64,000 nucleotides of DNA. Origin: Lewinellaceae bacterium (GTDB lineage: Bacteria; Bacteroidota; Bacteroidia; Chitinophagales; Saprospiraceae). Of the stretch, positions 10,501 to 18,530 are shown piece after piece; within the stretch, counting starts at the first letter, position 1; every line of letters starts with the position of its first letter. The stretch spans positions 4,300,001 through 4,364,000 of the forward strand of contig JACJYL010000001.1 of assembly GCA_020636105.1 (NCBI GenBank), written 5' to 3'. Made by a program: the position numbers and the translations under genes. Under the pieces are notes generated by a model. It searched no databases and was not told the origin of the DNA. It saw nothing but the letters and a program-made list of their open reading frames with translations.

Positions 10501-11907
10501 GGTATCCGTTTGGAAATTTTGGGTGAGCGATTGCACGCAACCATTCTGGGAAGTAACCGTAAAATTGATCACCCCTGTCACGCCCAATGGCACCAGGAAG
10601 GAAGGGTTTTGCTCCGTGGAAGTTACGATCTGTACAGGATTGCCATAGGTGACTTCCCAGAACCATGCTACGGGAGGTGATATGGTATCCGTGGAGAGGT
10701 CTTGTAACTCCAGGCTGGCAATATTGTCACATTCAAATACATCGATTTGGTATTCGGCATCCAAAGAATTGTACTGCAGGTAAATTTCGTGGTAGAAAGT
10801 ATCCGCGCAAATACTATTGGGTTCTGCGATAAGTTGAATAATATAGGTTCCTGTATCAGGATATACCCAGTCGAAAACCAAATCCGTCGTGTCAGAGGTC
10901 ATGGTACAATTCGGCCAGTCGAAGCACCATTCATAAGCCGTTGAAAAGGTACTCTGGTTTTCAATGGTTACGGTCAGATTATCACACTGCGCTTCGGGAG
11001 CAGCGAGTGCTGCTGCCTTATCCCCGCAAATAACAACATTGTACTGGAAATCCCTTCGGGTGACGGAGAGCAGCTCACCGGTGACAGCATCGTATTCTTC
11101 CACGCAAACCCCGACGACAAACTGGCCAGTGATACCCGGAGTAGCCGTCAGCAATCCGGTCTGGGAGTCAATTTTCAGCGAGTCCCCCAGGCCGAGCATA
11201 TTGTCGACAGAAAAACCCGGGCCCCAAAGTACTTCATCGTAAGGAGGAGGCGTTTCCGGTGGGATAGGTTGCGGATTGGAAAGCGATCCACCTGCCTTAG
11301 GTGCACATAATTTATAAACAAGGATATCGCCGTCGGCATCAGTTGCCGAATGGTCAAATTCCAGCGGTTTATCAGCACAGATATAGATGGCAGGATAATT
11401 ATTAAAAGTGGGGCTGCTGTTGCATTTGAGCATAGCCGCTTCCGTTAACTGAATATCGAAGGTAGCGCCGGTCTCCACCGGGTTAATGATGTTTTCAATG
11501 GTAATATTCCTGCAACACCTTTGGTAAGAAAGAGTGTATCCTCCCGGGATAAACGGCAATGTTACCACCTTGCGATAGGTTGTCGTATGCACACAAACCC
11601 CCGCTACGATCACGAGGCAGGGATCTGTAATGATGGTCGTGAGGGTATCGTCATCCATCAATGCAATGGGAATGCTTTGCACCATAACATTGAATTGATT
11701 GTAAATACCGACATAGGCCGGGTTGTCAAAGGGGGCTTGCTGATCCCCGTTATAACAATCCCGGAAAACGCTTACTTCGATCTCGTATTGATCTCCACCA
11801 AGACAGTTGTATCCTATTCTCCCCCCGACAATGTGGGTGGCCTTCAGGTTTGTTGCTGGTATGATGAAAACAGCGAACAATAATAGCTGTAGAGTATACC
11901 TTGACAT
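4588..11907 (-). CDS. giant surface protein with PKD-like repeats and gliding-motility-associated (T9SS type B) C-terminal domain
   Basis: About 2440 residues. The ATG at 11907 gives MSRYTLQLLLFAVFIIPATN as signal peptide; a GTG at 11931 would add eight residues. After THIVGGRIGYNC, an N-terminal domain often seen in such proteins, come many PKD or Ig-like domains (for example FVWDFGDGSG-type YVWDFGDGSG and YSWNFGDPGSG). Further on, repeats carry NPGG and YSWTPA motifs. Three long tandem units of about 242 residues lie near the C-terminal half. The last 95 residues (FLPTAFTPNNDGVND, then MIYNRWGEEI and FTWDGTWKG) are the type B sorting domain, so it should leave the cell by the T9SS and stay at the surface. 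It is last of three minus-strand genes after sprF-like and ompA-like genes. Adhesin or motility role is inference. Confidence 0.9.
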   Translation of the reverse strand: MSRYTLQLLLFAVFIIPATNLKATHIVGGRIGYNCLGGDQYEIEVSVFRDCYNGDQQAPFDNPAYVGIYNQFNVMVQSIPIALMDDDTLTTIITDPCLVIVAGVCVHTTTYRKVVTLPFIPGGYTLSYQRCCRNITIENIINPVETGATFDIQLTEAAMLKCNSSPTFNNYPAIYICADKPLEFDHSATDADGDILVYKLCAPKAGGSLSNPQPIPPETPPPYDEVLWGPGFSVDNMLGLGDSLKIDSQTGLLTATPGITGQFVVGVCVEEYDAVTGELLSVTRRDFQYNVVICGDKAAALAAPEAQCDNLTVTIENQSTFSTAYEWCFDWPNCTMTSDTTDLVFDWVYPDTGTYIIQLIAEPNSICADTFYHEIYLQYNSLDAEYQIDVFECDNIASLELQDLSTDTISPPVAWFWEVTYGNPVQIVTSTEQNPSFLVPLGVTGVINFTVTSQNGCVQSLTQNFQTDTTNPGDAILGNLDACMGDSPFLNPNSPAYPGYQYIWAPAGLLDDATSPNPRVLNVTADQTFSVTITPTSNACEIIREVQLTAVDLPVLNFSTFLECDGRTITFTNLSANATAYSWNFGDPGSGADNTSSQINPTHTYPGVGSYTVTLSVPDSELCTDMITMEVVIQETELSADFAIKYLSETCSEDSVVVSFSDLSVNTTASPIDTWEWEISPPGGILMTGPQPTYTFFGSQTVTVTLTVTTADGCSSSSTQQDIAITLVENADQFQDTVIVCNGGSTQILPGGDPNYLYQWSPTTGIDDPTSPSPVFSPDVTTTYTVLVSHIGIDTCDVVEEVVAFVTPALNLQVSGDGVLCTDQAMLTATTDAPADITWLDDMNNILATGNNYDFTITGVHNITVQAEDPYNCIETTDIVVRFDPVDVAIPDTSAVCLGDELDVSITNLDPGNILTYSWTPVDAFVPGTANSASPDVIEEIGEQTLYVTIQNQFGCIYSDSVIVAVIDPDIVLSFSSEVQCDGSTVIFTNTSTDAFGYVWDFGDGSGPNYEVSPTHNYGASGTFFVSLSLVYDVDCEVPALDTITTLDPTVTAEFDYDIVECSPDSAVIAFYDLSYSDFDIEHWQWESFGSTEQNPVVVFYDNGEVTVTLTITTSNGCMSSVTHSFDIQLVELSLADTIIMCNGDTTQLNPGGNPNQTYSWTPAGTLDDPTSANPMAFPTETTIYTVDVYAEGSDTCFYTDQITVFVPGDINIDLGDDIITCGENVTLSAQTDVDVDIHWFSVIDGPISENPSVTVNPFATDTIIAIATDQYGCMDSDTIVITDNGVDIANIATQITACSGIDTTITITNLDPDDVLTYQWTPLSNIVGPADEETVTVNVLEGCVTFSCLITNQNDCEETVTVTVCVVPFDYPVQDTTFVCPGVPEGLNPGGDESYSYHWTPADHLSATNVANPLFDSSVPGIYNYSVTIFDNSGGITCETTEDVVVVVFPLINLETAGDTTMCQISTIPITAVTSEATTINWYTGGSATPFNTGSPILVTPSEGTNIYTAVATDLVTGCTDTSSVTVQVNVLEQGIPDSIVYVCSGVPTQINPAGYIGVIYEWIPNANIVVDPPWNPTVTTTDTITYFVTIEDPVGMCYLETTVTVIPYPLVLPVASPDTAFVCELDMAQLTVTSEIPADYVWYSDATLLDSIGMGDAITVDPDVSQYYYVTATDEFGCVEIDSAYVLRYPSINLVADGDTTLCEVATIPIWATTDVASLIEWYEQGSNTPFAIGTPVMATPVEGTNIYTAVATDTLTGCMDTSQVTVQVNPLEIGIPDPVVYVCPNIPSQINPGGNQNLIYTWSCSEALDLTEAWNPVVTTNDTITCIVTIEDPIGMCYLEASVMIIAYPELNPVITPPEVALCELDNVELTASSDVANASFEWFSDSGMTNTISTVATVTVSPDETQYYYVMVTDENGCFEKDSVLVIRNPSLNLVTTGDTTLCEIATITLTAMTDLESTSIEWFEGTPIPVDPFAFGSPIEVVPVEGTNIYTAIALDSITGCRDTSQVIIQVNLLEVGIPDAVIYVCPNVDTPINPEGDPNLLYTWSCDGELDLTEPWNPVVNTNGTITCMVTIQDPVGMCYIEVPVTIIAYPEINPVISQDTTVCSFEPLTLTVSSDVPGTTYIWFNDIEMTQIIGQGESVVVNPSGTEMYYVMATDEFGCSEKDEVTINAYPIQATLLPQELIICETLESETLTVVNNGPEAFVNYVWSPSGNINGTGPEVTGLLTGTLNQFCVEITNEYGCVETECTTITMINLLDSLSIVAVPDTILLDDSSVITVTGCAFCEYTWDWQSGTINPDDAAIITATPDEPGDNLYNVYASLLGCEENLSTSVYVIDKICDDSYVFLPTAFTPNNDGVNDVLELRCFYKDELQVEIMIYNRWGEEILRSTDPFFTWDGTWKGEELPPDVYGFYLKVNCPGGEELIQKGSITLLK
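5370..7545 (-). repeat. three tandem coding repeats of about 725 bp inside the giant gene
   Basis: Marker segments recur at a constant step: CQISTIP near 7520, CEVATIP near 6795 and CEIATIT near 6070, each 725 bases apart. Each unit continues with EGTNIYTA, a TVQVN or IQVN strand, YVCxxxxxxINPxG, NP.V.T..TIT and VGMCY or IGMCY. The units are diverged at the DNA level but keep the same order of blocks, which shows duplication of a two- or three-domain block. Confidence 0.8.
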
Positions 11908-12002
11908 GTTTTTATTTTTGAATTTTTTCACCTTGTTCTAATTTTAAGTTTTGTTTCTGGGGCAGCATTTTGCACCAAAAACAATCAATAAACCTGATTC
12001 CA

Positions 12003-14729
12003 TTACCTGTTTTCAACTTCAACGATCTCCACACGTCTTTCGATAGAAGCCACGACACTGTAAACGGATTCTTTCTTTTCATTTGCCTTGTCACTGATTA
12101 TCTTTTTGTTGGCTGTTCTTTCGCCAAAAGCACTTTCACGGATGATCAGGCGGCCATTATTCAGATATTCGATCAGTTTCCCGTTATCGTACCCTTCGAA
12201 ATAGTTTCGCACACAGTCGATCCTTCTTTTGCTGAGGATGTCGTTGTATTGCTCGCTGGCCAGCGGGCTGGCGTATCCTTTTAGGTTGATGGTATATGAC
12301 CCGCCATTTTCCAATAATACCGTTAATTCCCGGGTAAAATCTTCCAGGTCGTAACGGGCATTCTTGACTTCCACGTCAAAGAATTGACGATATTGCCGGC
12401 CGATGACGAATCTTTCGTTCTGAGAAAGTCCTTCGGTGAATTTGGTGACAAATTCATCTTTTTTGGCATAATAAGCATCGTTGGTCTCAAGGTAGTCGCG
12501 GTTTGTTTTAGTCCTTCCTGACCTTGGGTCCGGGTAGTCGTTATCGAAGTACAGGGTAAGCGGAAGGAAATCTTCCAGAGAGTTTCTTTTCAGGTATAGT
12601 TCAATGGTGATCTTACCTTTAGCTTTTTTGACAATCTCCGGGTCAAATTCAATGGCCTGGGTGATGGACTCGTAACCAAGACGCTCCACATTGATCTGGT
12701 ATTTCTTACTGAGATCCAGCGGCATCAGGAAGTCATTGCCATTAGGATTGGTCTTTTTGGTGACCCGTTTCATGCTGCCATTTGGACTGATTTCCAGCAA
12801 TTCGATGGTGACACCATTGAGTTTTTCCTTGGTTCGGTCATCAAAAGTCAGAATCTCGAGCACCTGGCCGAGGAAGAGTTTTTTGTCAATTTTTGAAGCC
12901 GAAGCCAATTCAGGATCGCTTAAGTCCAGGGGTTCCACGATAGTAGGGAACCCGTCTTTAATACCTTTGATGACATATTTTTTGCCTCTTTTTAAAGCAA
13001 AATTAAAATCGTTGCCATCGGCATTGGTTTTGGTGTCCACCAGCACTTCTTCTCCCGCAGCATTGACTTCATAAAGCTCAATTCTAACCCCGTTGAGGGC
13101 AGTTGAGTCAATATTTTCAAAAGTCAGTACATTGAGCTCAATGCCCGGAGACATGTTCAGACGTTTTTCGATTTTTGTTTCATTTTGCAATGCAGGGTCA
13201 GTCAGGTCAATGGTTTCCATTGCCGTTGAAAATCCTTTTTTTGTGGATTTTACCTTGTATTTCAATCCGGGAAGCAAGGAAAAATTAAAATCGTTACCCC
13301 CCGTATTGGTAAGGGAGTCGATCAGGATTTCCTCTCCGGTTGAGGTTATTTCATAGAGTTCTACCCGGGTGCCTGTAAGTTCAGAGCCATCCAGTTCATT
13401 AAAGGTAAGCGCGAGCAGATCTATGGTCAGCTTTTGTTTGAAAGTATAAATGTCGTAACAGCAGGCTTCTTTGTTTTCGTCCCAAAAAATAGCTGCAGTA
13501 TCCGGTCTGTTTGATGCCAGGTAGGCATTGCCTTCTTCATCGTTAATGACGTAATAAAGGTCGTCAAACCCTCCATTTGTAGGGGAGCCCAGATGATCGG
13601 GATCTCTCCATTCCCCGGCAGTCTTTTGAGCCCGGTAAATGTCGAGCCCTCCGAGACTTTGGTAACCTTTTGAACTGAAATACAAGGTTTGGGTGGCCGT
13701 GTGGAAAAAAGGAGTCACCTCATCTTCCTCTGTGTTGATATCCTGCAAATTCCGGGGTGCCCCAAGGTTGCCGTCTTCCATGATTCTGCTGCTCCAGATA
13801 TCCAGTTTCCCTTTTCCTCCGGGTCTGTCTGTCACAAAATACAGCGTTTCGTTTTCACCGTTGCGGTCATAACCTATACTGGGTTGTGTGGTGGTAAAAC
13901 CAGGAGCGTTGATCGGTAATTTCACCGCCGGACTCCAGTTGCCCGAGGCACTGATCGCACTGGTATAAATATCGCAATGGATTTCCGAGGTGTTAAAATA
14001 ATCGCAAATGGTATAATACACCCGGTTTTGATCGTCCGTAAAGGCCGTATTGGCCACTATCTTATTTTTAAGATTTATACTTTCAGGCAAAGGAACACCT
14101 TCCATTTTGTTGACGGATTGGAGTATTTTGCCGTATGACCTGGGAGGGTTGATCGTATCTTTATAGTTAACAAACTTTAAGGAAGAATAGTACATGGTGT
14201 CTCCTTTAAAGGCCACCCCAAAGTCGGAATACTCTGAATTGATCAGGCCCTGCATATTGCGCACTTCAATATTGGCTGGATTTCCCACGATACTTTTGGC
14301 CCAGTTGCTGTCTTCCATGCTTTTTAATGCATCGTCCAGGTATTTTTGTTCAGAACTGGGTTGTTCCTGTAAGAATTTCTGGAACATCGCAATGGCTTCG
14401 TCATAACTTCCAAGTCTTTGTTTGACTTTCCCCAGCCAATAGGCCGTTAGCGGATACCCGATACTTATTTCACAACCCAATACTTTGGTATAGGCCATTT
14501 CAGCCTTGGTATATATATTGAATTGCCGGGCAGATTCTGCGTATTTGTACCAGATGTCGTATTGTTCGGCATCATATTCCAAAGCGATGCCGAAATATTT
14601 ATAAGCAGAATAAAAATCCTGGCGATCATAGGCTTCATCCCCGGCTTCAACCCATGCATCAAGGGTTTGAGCCTGTGCCAGGGGAAGGATAGAAGCGATA
14701 AAAATTATAAAAAGTAGTATTTTCTTCAT
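12003..14729 (-). CDS. OmpA-family outer-membrane protein with TPR, PD40-like propeller and carboxypeptidase-like repeats
   Basis: A 908-residue protein starting at the ATG at 14729, which gives MKKILLFIIFIASILPLAQAQ as signal peptide. Domains in order: a TPR region (residues about 25-130, with AYDRQDFYSAYKYFGIALE), and a WD40-like PD40 propeller (about 150-430, with FVTDRPGGKGKLDIW and LYFSSKGYQSLGGLDIYRA). Three homologous blocks of about 95 residues follow (each with G.R.ELYE or similar and GNDFNF/GNDFLMPL). The C-terminal OmpA-like domain (ASPLASEQYNDILSKRR) should bind peptidoglycan. This architecture is common beside PorP/SprF proteins in Bacteroidota and is thought to support T9SS or gliding functions at the outer membrane. 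It lies between the sprF-like gene and the giant cargo gene and is probably co-transcribed with both. Confidence 0.9.
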   Translation of the reverse strand: MKKILLFIIFIASILPLAQAQTLDAWVEAGDEAYDRQDFYSAYKYFGIALEYDAEQYDIWYKYAESARQFNIYTKAEMAYTKVLGCEISIGYPLTAYWLGKVKQRLGSYDEAIAMFQKFLQEQPSSEQKYLDDALKSMEDSNWAKSIVGNPANIEVRNMQGLINSEYSDFGVAFKGDTMYYSSLKFVNYKDTINPPRSYGKILQSVNKMEGVPLPESINLKNKIVANTAFTDDQNRVYYTICDYFNTSEIHCDIYTSAISASGNWSPAVKLPINAPGFTTTQPSIGYDRNGENETLYFVTDRPGGKGKLDIWSSRIMEDGNLGAPRNLQDINTEEDEVTPFFHTATQTLYFSSKGYQSLGGLDIYRAQKTAGEWRDPDHLGSPTNGGFDDLYYVINDEEGNAYLASNRPDTAAIFWDENKEACCYDIYTFKQKLTIDLLALTFNELDGSELTGTRVELYEITSTGEEILIDSLTNTGGNDFNFSLLPGLKYKVKSTKKGFSTAMETIDLTDPALQNETKIEKRLNMSPGIELNVLTFENIDSTALNGVRIELYEVNAAGEEVLVDTKTNADGNDFNFALKRGKKYVIKGIKDGFPTIVEPLDLSDPELASASKIDKKLFLGQVLEILTFDDRTKEKLNGVTIELLEISPNGSMKRVTKKTNPNGNDFLMPLDLSKKYQINVERLGYESITQAIEFDPEIVKKAKGKITIELYLKRNSLEDFLPLTLYFDNDYPDPRSGRTKTNRDYLETNDAYYAKKDEFVTKFTEGLSQNERFVIGRQYRQFFDVEVKNARYDLEDFTRELTVLLENGGSYTINLKGYASPLASEQYNDILSKRRIDCVRNYFEGYDNGKLIEYLNNGRLIIRESAFGERTANKKIISDKANEKKESVYSVVASIERRVEIVEVENR

Positions 14730-14905
14730 TGTATAAATCTTGGAAAATGATAAATTTAAAATGATAAATTTCAAAGTGTTGGTTTTTAAGATTTTGAAAA
14801 AGCAACAAGGTGAATTTATTTTATATCATCTCTTATCAGTGTTTTTTTATATCAGTCTGATGGATCGTTTCTCTCCGGACTGTTCCGGAAAGTGAGGAGA
14901 TTGCA

Positions 14906-16015
14906 TCAGATCAGCGGGCAAATTTTAAATATTGGCAATGGGCGTACCTTGCGGAAAATATAACTCACTGAAATCTCCGGCCCTCCGCGCTTGGAAGTAG
15001 CCACGTTGAAATCAGAAATATTAATATCATAGGTAAACCCGGCCTGCCAGCCGTTGTAGAAAAATTCAATGCCGGGAACCATGGCGTCGCCGAATTCATT
15101 GGCATACCGGTAACCGAAATCGACCTGAAGGGCGAATTGTTTGCCCAGATTCCTGTTCAGGTGAATTTTTAATCCGGCCAGTCCTACTAATTCCCGGTAG
15201 CTGCTCTGGAACTGAGCCGTGCCGTTGAGGATGAAATCGAAATTTTTGCCGAGCATTAAAGTCCCCATCAGGTATGGGCTTAAGCGCATGGGCAATGGAG
15301 ATTTGGCCGTGCCGATAAAGCTCTGATCCGGGCGAAGGAGGTGGAACACACCCACCCCGAAGTCGAGTTTGGAACGTTTGTCCAGCCTGTTGACCAGGGC
15401 CGTGGATTCAATATCCTGAAGTCTGAAGTTGATGCCCGTAGCCAGGTCGGGAAAGAAAAGACTTCCATTGCCGAAGTCTTCCCCGTTATCCGCATAGGGA
15501 TCATACTGCCCGGCAATCGGGTTGTACTGATGATCAAAACTCAGGTCCGTGTCATCAAAGGATCGCTGTCCGACTCTTCCCGTGGCGCCAAGCGTCATCA
15601 GGAAATGCTCGCTGAAGGTGGCCGTATAGGAGCCACTCAGGTTGACATCGATGAGCCTCATACGGGACAAACCTGCCTGGTCGTAGTTGAGTTCCAGCCC
15701 ACCGGAGAAAAATCCTTTTCGGAAGGTTTTTTTGATAAATTTGGCGTCAACCGCTACCGTGAAGGTCTGGTAATTGACGGGGACACTGGCCCATTGGCTT
15801 CTGTAATTACCCATGTACCGTATATCCCCGTTATAAATACCGGTCAAACCGGGATTCAGGTGCAGGGGCGCGTTGAAGAACTGGGAGTAATGAAAATCCT
15901 GAGCGTAAATACTTTTTCCGGAGAAAAAGAGCATAGAGCATAAAAGAAGCACCTTCCCTATTTTTAAAAAATGGTGTCGGTGCAAATTACATTTGGGTCG
16001 AAGCCAAGCTTTCAT
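14906..16015 (-). CDS. PorP/SprF family outer-membrane protein
   Basis: A 369-residue protein with a hydrophobic export segment at about residues 19-38 (KIGKVLLLCSMLFFSGKSIYAQ), preceded by a basic tail. The mature start DFHYSQFFNAPLHLNPGLTG is the family signature, and the rest alternates in the way expected of a beta-barrel. SprF in Flavobacterium is needed to deliver the giant adhesin SprB to the surface, and PorP-like proteins act as partners for type B T9SS cargo. The arrangement here, SprF-like then OmpA-like then a type B cargo protein, agrees with a dedicated partner role, which is inference. The gap to the OmpA gene is 176 bases with no clear terminator. Confidence 0.92.
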   Translation of the reverse strand: MKAWLRPKCNLHRHHFLKIGKVLLLCSMLFFSGKSIYAQDFHYSQFFNAPLHLNPGLTGIYNGDIRYMGNYRSQWASVPVNYQTFTVAVDAKFIKKTFRKGFFSGGLELNYDQAGLSRMRLIDVNLSGSYTATFSEHFLMTLGATGRVGQRSFDDTDLSFDHQYNPIAGQYDPYADNGEDFGNGSLFFPDLATGINFRLQDIESTALVNRLDKRSKLDFGVGVFHLLRPDQSFIGTAKSPLPMRLSPYLMGTLMLGKNFDFILNGTAQFQSSYRELVGLAGLKIHLNRNLGKQFALQVDFGYRYANEFGDAMVPGIEFFYNGWQAGFTYDINISDFNVATSKRGGPEISVSYIFRKVRPLPIFKICPLI

Positions 16016-17171
16016 AATTTAATCAATTAATGGTAAAATAGCTCGACAGAGACCGTTTGTTTTTCCTACAAATTGCATACATCTCCCCAATCTGGTTAAG
16101 AACCGGGGGGCTGGGGGAATTCGCTGATTTGCCAAACCTTTCAGCAAAAAATCAATTCCTCCTTTTTGCACTTCTTTTGTTAAAACAACCCCTCCCGGTA
16201 AATGAGCTGGGTGGGTTTCTGTTTTTACTATTTTTGTTTGCGAATTATTATTTTTACCGTTTCCTGTTTTCCTCTATACCCTTTTTAATATGGGAGCGGG
16301 TCGAAGCCAGTCATCCACCAAATTGAATTGGGCGAAAAATAAAACAATATAAAAAATTGTCTAAACTTCTACTATAGTAGTATATGGGAATAACAGGTAT
16401 TTTGTTTCAAAAGAAACTAAGTGTTTTTAATGCTTTTTTATTTTATACTCAAGAATCACTGCACAAAAACATCCTTATAGCCAAACAAAGCGGATTAAAG
16501 CAAAAAATAAAACTTGGAGATAATGATCGTACCCACGCCATGTAAAGGGGATACAAGCGTATGGTGGGGGAAAGTTACTGCAAATCGGTAAAAAAAACAA
16601 TCTTTCCGGTAAAAAGCCTCTTAATTTTAAATTGTACCGTTTCATAACCTAAAGATACCACATAAAAAAACACTCTTGGAGGGAACCTGTAAAAGGCCTA
16701 TTCTTGCAGGGTGTTGTAAGGACAGTAAAAAAAAATAAAAAAAAAGATAAAAATTTGTAACCTTTTGTAACGATCCTCGTTTAATGCCTTATATCCCCGA
16801 TTTATACTTCGGTTGAAAAGCATTAATCCCTAATTCCGATGCTTTCAAAAAGCAGTATAAATCCTTCCGTTCCGGACTAAAATCAGGAATGGCTGGTATT
16901 TTTTTGCATGAAATATTTGCATTAAAATAAAAATTAGTATAAATTGCCGGAGATTTGGCAAAATATGTAATATCCCTATACAATTTTAAGTAGATTTGAC
17001 ACCTACTGAATAGTACCTATCAAATTTTTGTTCCTTTTGATTTAGACACACTTGTTGGAGTGCAAAATGGTTTGCGGTATACTCTGCAAAATTATATTGC
17101 AAACAAAAATTCTTTGTGCTGTACAACAAGTTGGCGATTTAAATTTTTCCAACTTCAAAAGGTTTAACGAC
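16016..17171. other. AT-rich intergenic region
   Basis: About 1.15 kb without a convincing gene. It separates the minus-strand sprF operon from the plus-strand beta-helix gene and must hold both promoters. Short open frames at 16057-16326 and 16789-16983 have no recognisable domain or start context. A perfect 12-base palindrome CTACTATAGTAG lies at 16369-16380, and a TAGATTTG element at 16991-16998 could be a promoter -7 box. No tRNA or known RNA was recognised. Confidence 0.6.
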
Positions 17172-18182
17172 GTGAAAAGATTATTACTAACATTAACGGT
17201 TTTACTTTCGGTGCTGTCCTTCGGGTTACAGGCTAAAGTAATTTTCGTGCAGGCTGGCAGCGAAGGCCAGGGCTCTTCCTGGGAAGATGCACTGGGTAAC
17301 CTTCAGGATGCTCTCCTGCTCGCACAGGCCGGCGACCAGGTTTGGGTAGCTTCCGGTGTTTACACACCTACCATGGAAGCTGATCGCACGGTCGCCTTTA
17401 TCGTTCCTGACGGCATCGAACTCTACGGTGGCTTCGCAGGCAACGAAGGGGTCATTGAAGAACGCAATTTCATTGAAAATCCTACTATCCTCAGCGGTGA
17501 GATCGGTGATGCGACGACCAACGAAGACAATTCTTATACAGTTGTCCTCACGATTGGTGTTTCTGCAGCCACCCTCATCGACGGTTTTACCATCAGCGAT
17601 GGAACAGCCAACGGGTTCAGTGAAGGAGGTGACCTCACTTCCAGTGGTGCCGGCTGGTTCAATGATGCTACGGCACAGCCTTCTTCCCCGGTGATCAAAA
17701 ACTGCATCTTTACCAACAATTTTGCCCGCGAAGGCGCTGCCATTTACAATTATGCCCAGGGAGGTGAAAGTCGTGCAATGATCGCATCCTGCACTTTCAC
17801 CACCAACCACGCCGACTTTGACGGAGGCGCCATTTACAATAATGGAAATTATGGAGTGTGCAGCCCGCGTATTACCAACTGCGTTTTCCTCGAAAACGAT
17901 TCTTATTACGGTGCAGGCATTCTTTGTAAAGCCACCCGTGGCGAATCAAAACCAGTCATCGAAGATTGTGTTTTTGCCGCCAATGTTTCAGTGGTGAGAG
18001 GAAGCGCCATCTACTGCTACAGAGAGCCTAAAAGCATTTGTGAAGCCATCTTAAAATCATGCCGCTTCGAAGAAAATGCTTCAACGGTTGACGAAACATT
18101 GGGTGGAAACGCCAAAGAAGAAGTTTCCGATGCTTCAGCATCTCCGGCCATCATCATCCGACCCACTTCTTACGAAGATTAA
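17172..18182 (+). CDS. secreted right-handed beta-helix (pectate-lyase-like fold) protein
   Basis: The likely start is the GTG at 17172, giving a basic start and a clear signal peptide (MKRLLLTLTVLLSVLSFGLQA) and a 336-residue protein. An ATG at 17052 would put 40 unlikely residues in front of it. After the signal, FVQAGSEGQGSSWEDALGNLQDAL and VWVASGVYTPT (a DUF1565-like opening) lead into helical coils marked by IxNCxFxxNxAxxGGAIYN repeats, such as IKNCIFTNN, DGGAIYNNGN and IEDCVFAAN. The fold is used by polysaccharide lyases and by adhesins, and no catalytic set can be assigned. There is no T9SS sorting domain, as the protein ends in IIIRPTSYED. A strong terminator follows at 18214-18252. 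Confidence 0.75.
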   Translation: MKRLLLTLTVLLSVLSFGLQAKVIFVQAGSEGQGSSWEDALGNLQDALLLAQAGDQVWVASGVYTPTMEADRTVAFIVPDGIELYGGFAGNEGVIEERNFIENPTILSGEIGDATTNEDNSYTVVLTIGVSAATLIDGFTISDGTANGFSEGGDLTSSGAGWFNDATAQPSSPVIKNCIFTNNFAREGAAIYNYAQGGESRAMIASCTFTTNHADFDGGAIYNNGNYGVCSPRITNCVFLENDSYYGAGILCKATRGESKPVIEDCVFAANVSVVRGSAIYCYREPKSICEAILKSCRFEENASTVDETLGGNAKEEVSDASASPAIIIRPTSYED

Positions 18183-18213
18183 TTTAAATATCCCGAGTCT
18201 TAAACCTAAATTG

Positions 18214-18252
18214 AAAAAAGCCGGATGCTGCTGCAGCATCCGGCTTTTTTTT
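18214..18252 (+). terminator. rho-independent terminator after the beta-helix gene
   Basis: Arms GCCGGATGCTG (18220-18230) and CAGCATCCGGC (18234-18244) pair perfectly around CTG and are followed by eight T. An A-run before the left arm means it could work in both directions. Confidence 0.93.
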
Positions 18253-18362
18253 ATTGATTTAAATACAAAGTAAGTATCGTGTAACAAAAATAATCGCTTT
18301 AAATAAAATTTCGATTGCCCAGTGCTTATTGAAATTAAATAATGAACCGCTGAATTAAAATT

Positions 18363-18425
18363 AGGTGCAGCGCACCGCAACCTAAACCTTCGAACATCGA
18401 AAGAATGTTGCGGTGCGCTGCACCT
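18363..18425. repeat. 18-base inverted repeat with a partial third copy
   Basis: The left arm (18363-18380, starting AGGTGCAGCGCACC) and right arm (18408-18425) are exact reverse complements around a 27-base spacer. The sequence GCGCTGCACCT recurs at 18488-18498. No T-run follows, so a terminator is less likely than a dispersed palindromic element. Confidence 0.75.
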
Positions 18426-18530
18426 TAGATAGATTTTTTAATCTTTTTACAACAAATTTTTCGGTCTTGCCTGGCTGCCAGACAGGCGCGCTGCACCTAT
18501 TATAATTTTCTGCGGCGTCAGGCAGGCTAA

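Noticed and set aside
15998..16312. GGGTCGAAGCC words resembling a tRNA T-arm
   Set aside because: No acceptor or anticodon stems can be built around either occurrence.
16057..16326. Hydrophobic 89-codon frame upstream of the sprF operon
   Set aside because: No start context, no conserved motif, and it ends in sequence shared by chance with nearby DNA; more likely AT-rich non-coding DNA.
16789..16983. Short minus-strand frame in the same intergenic region
   Set aside because: No domain and no promoter; length is expected by chance in AT-rich DNA.
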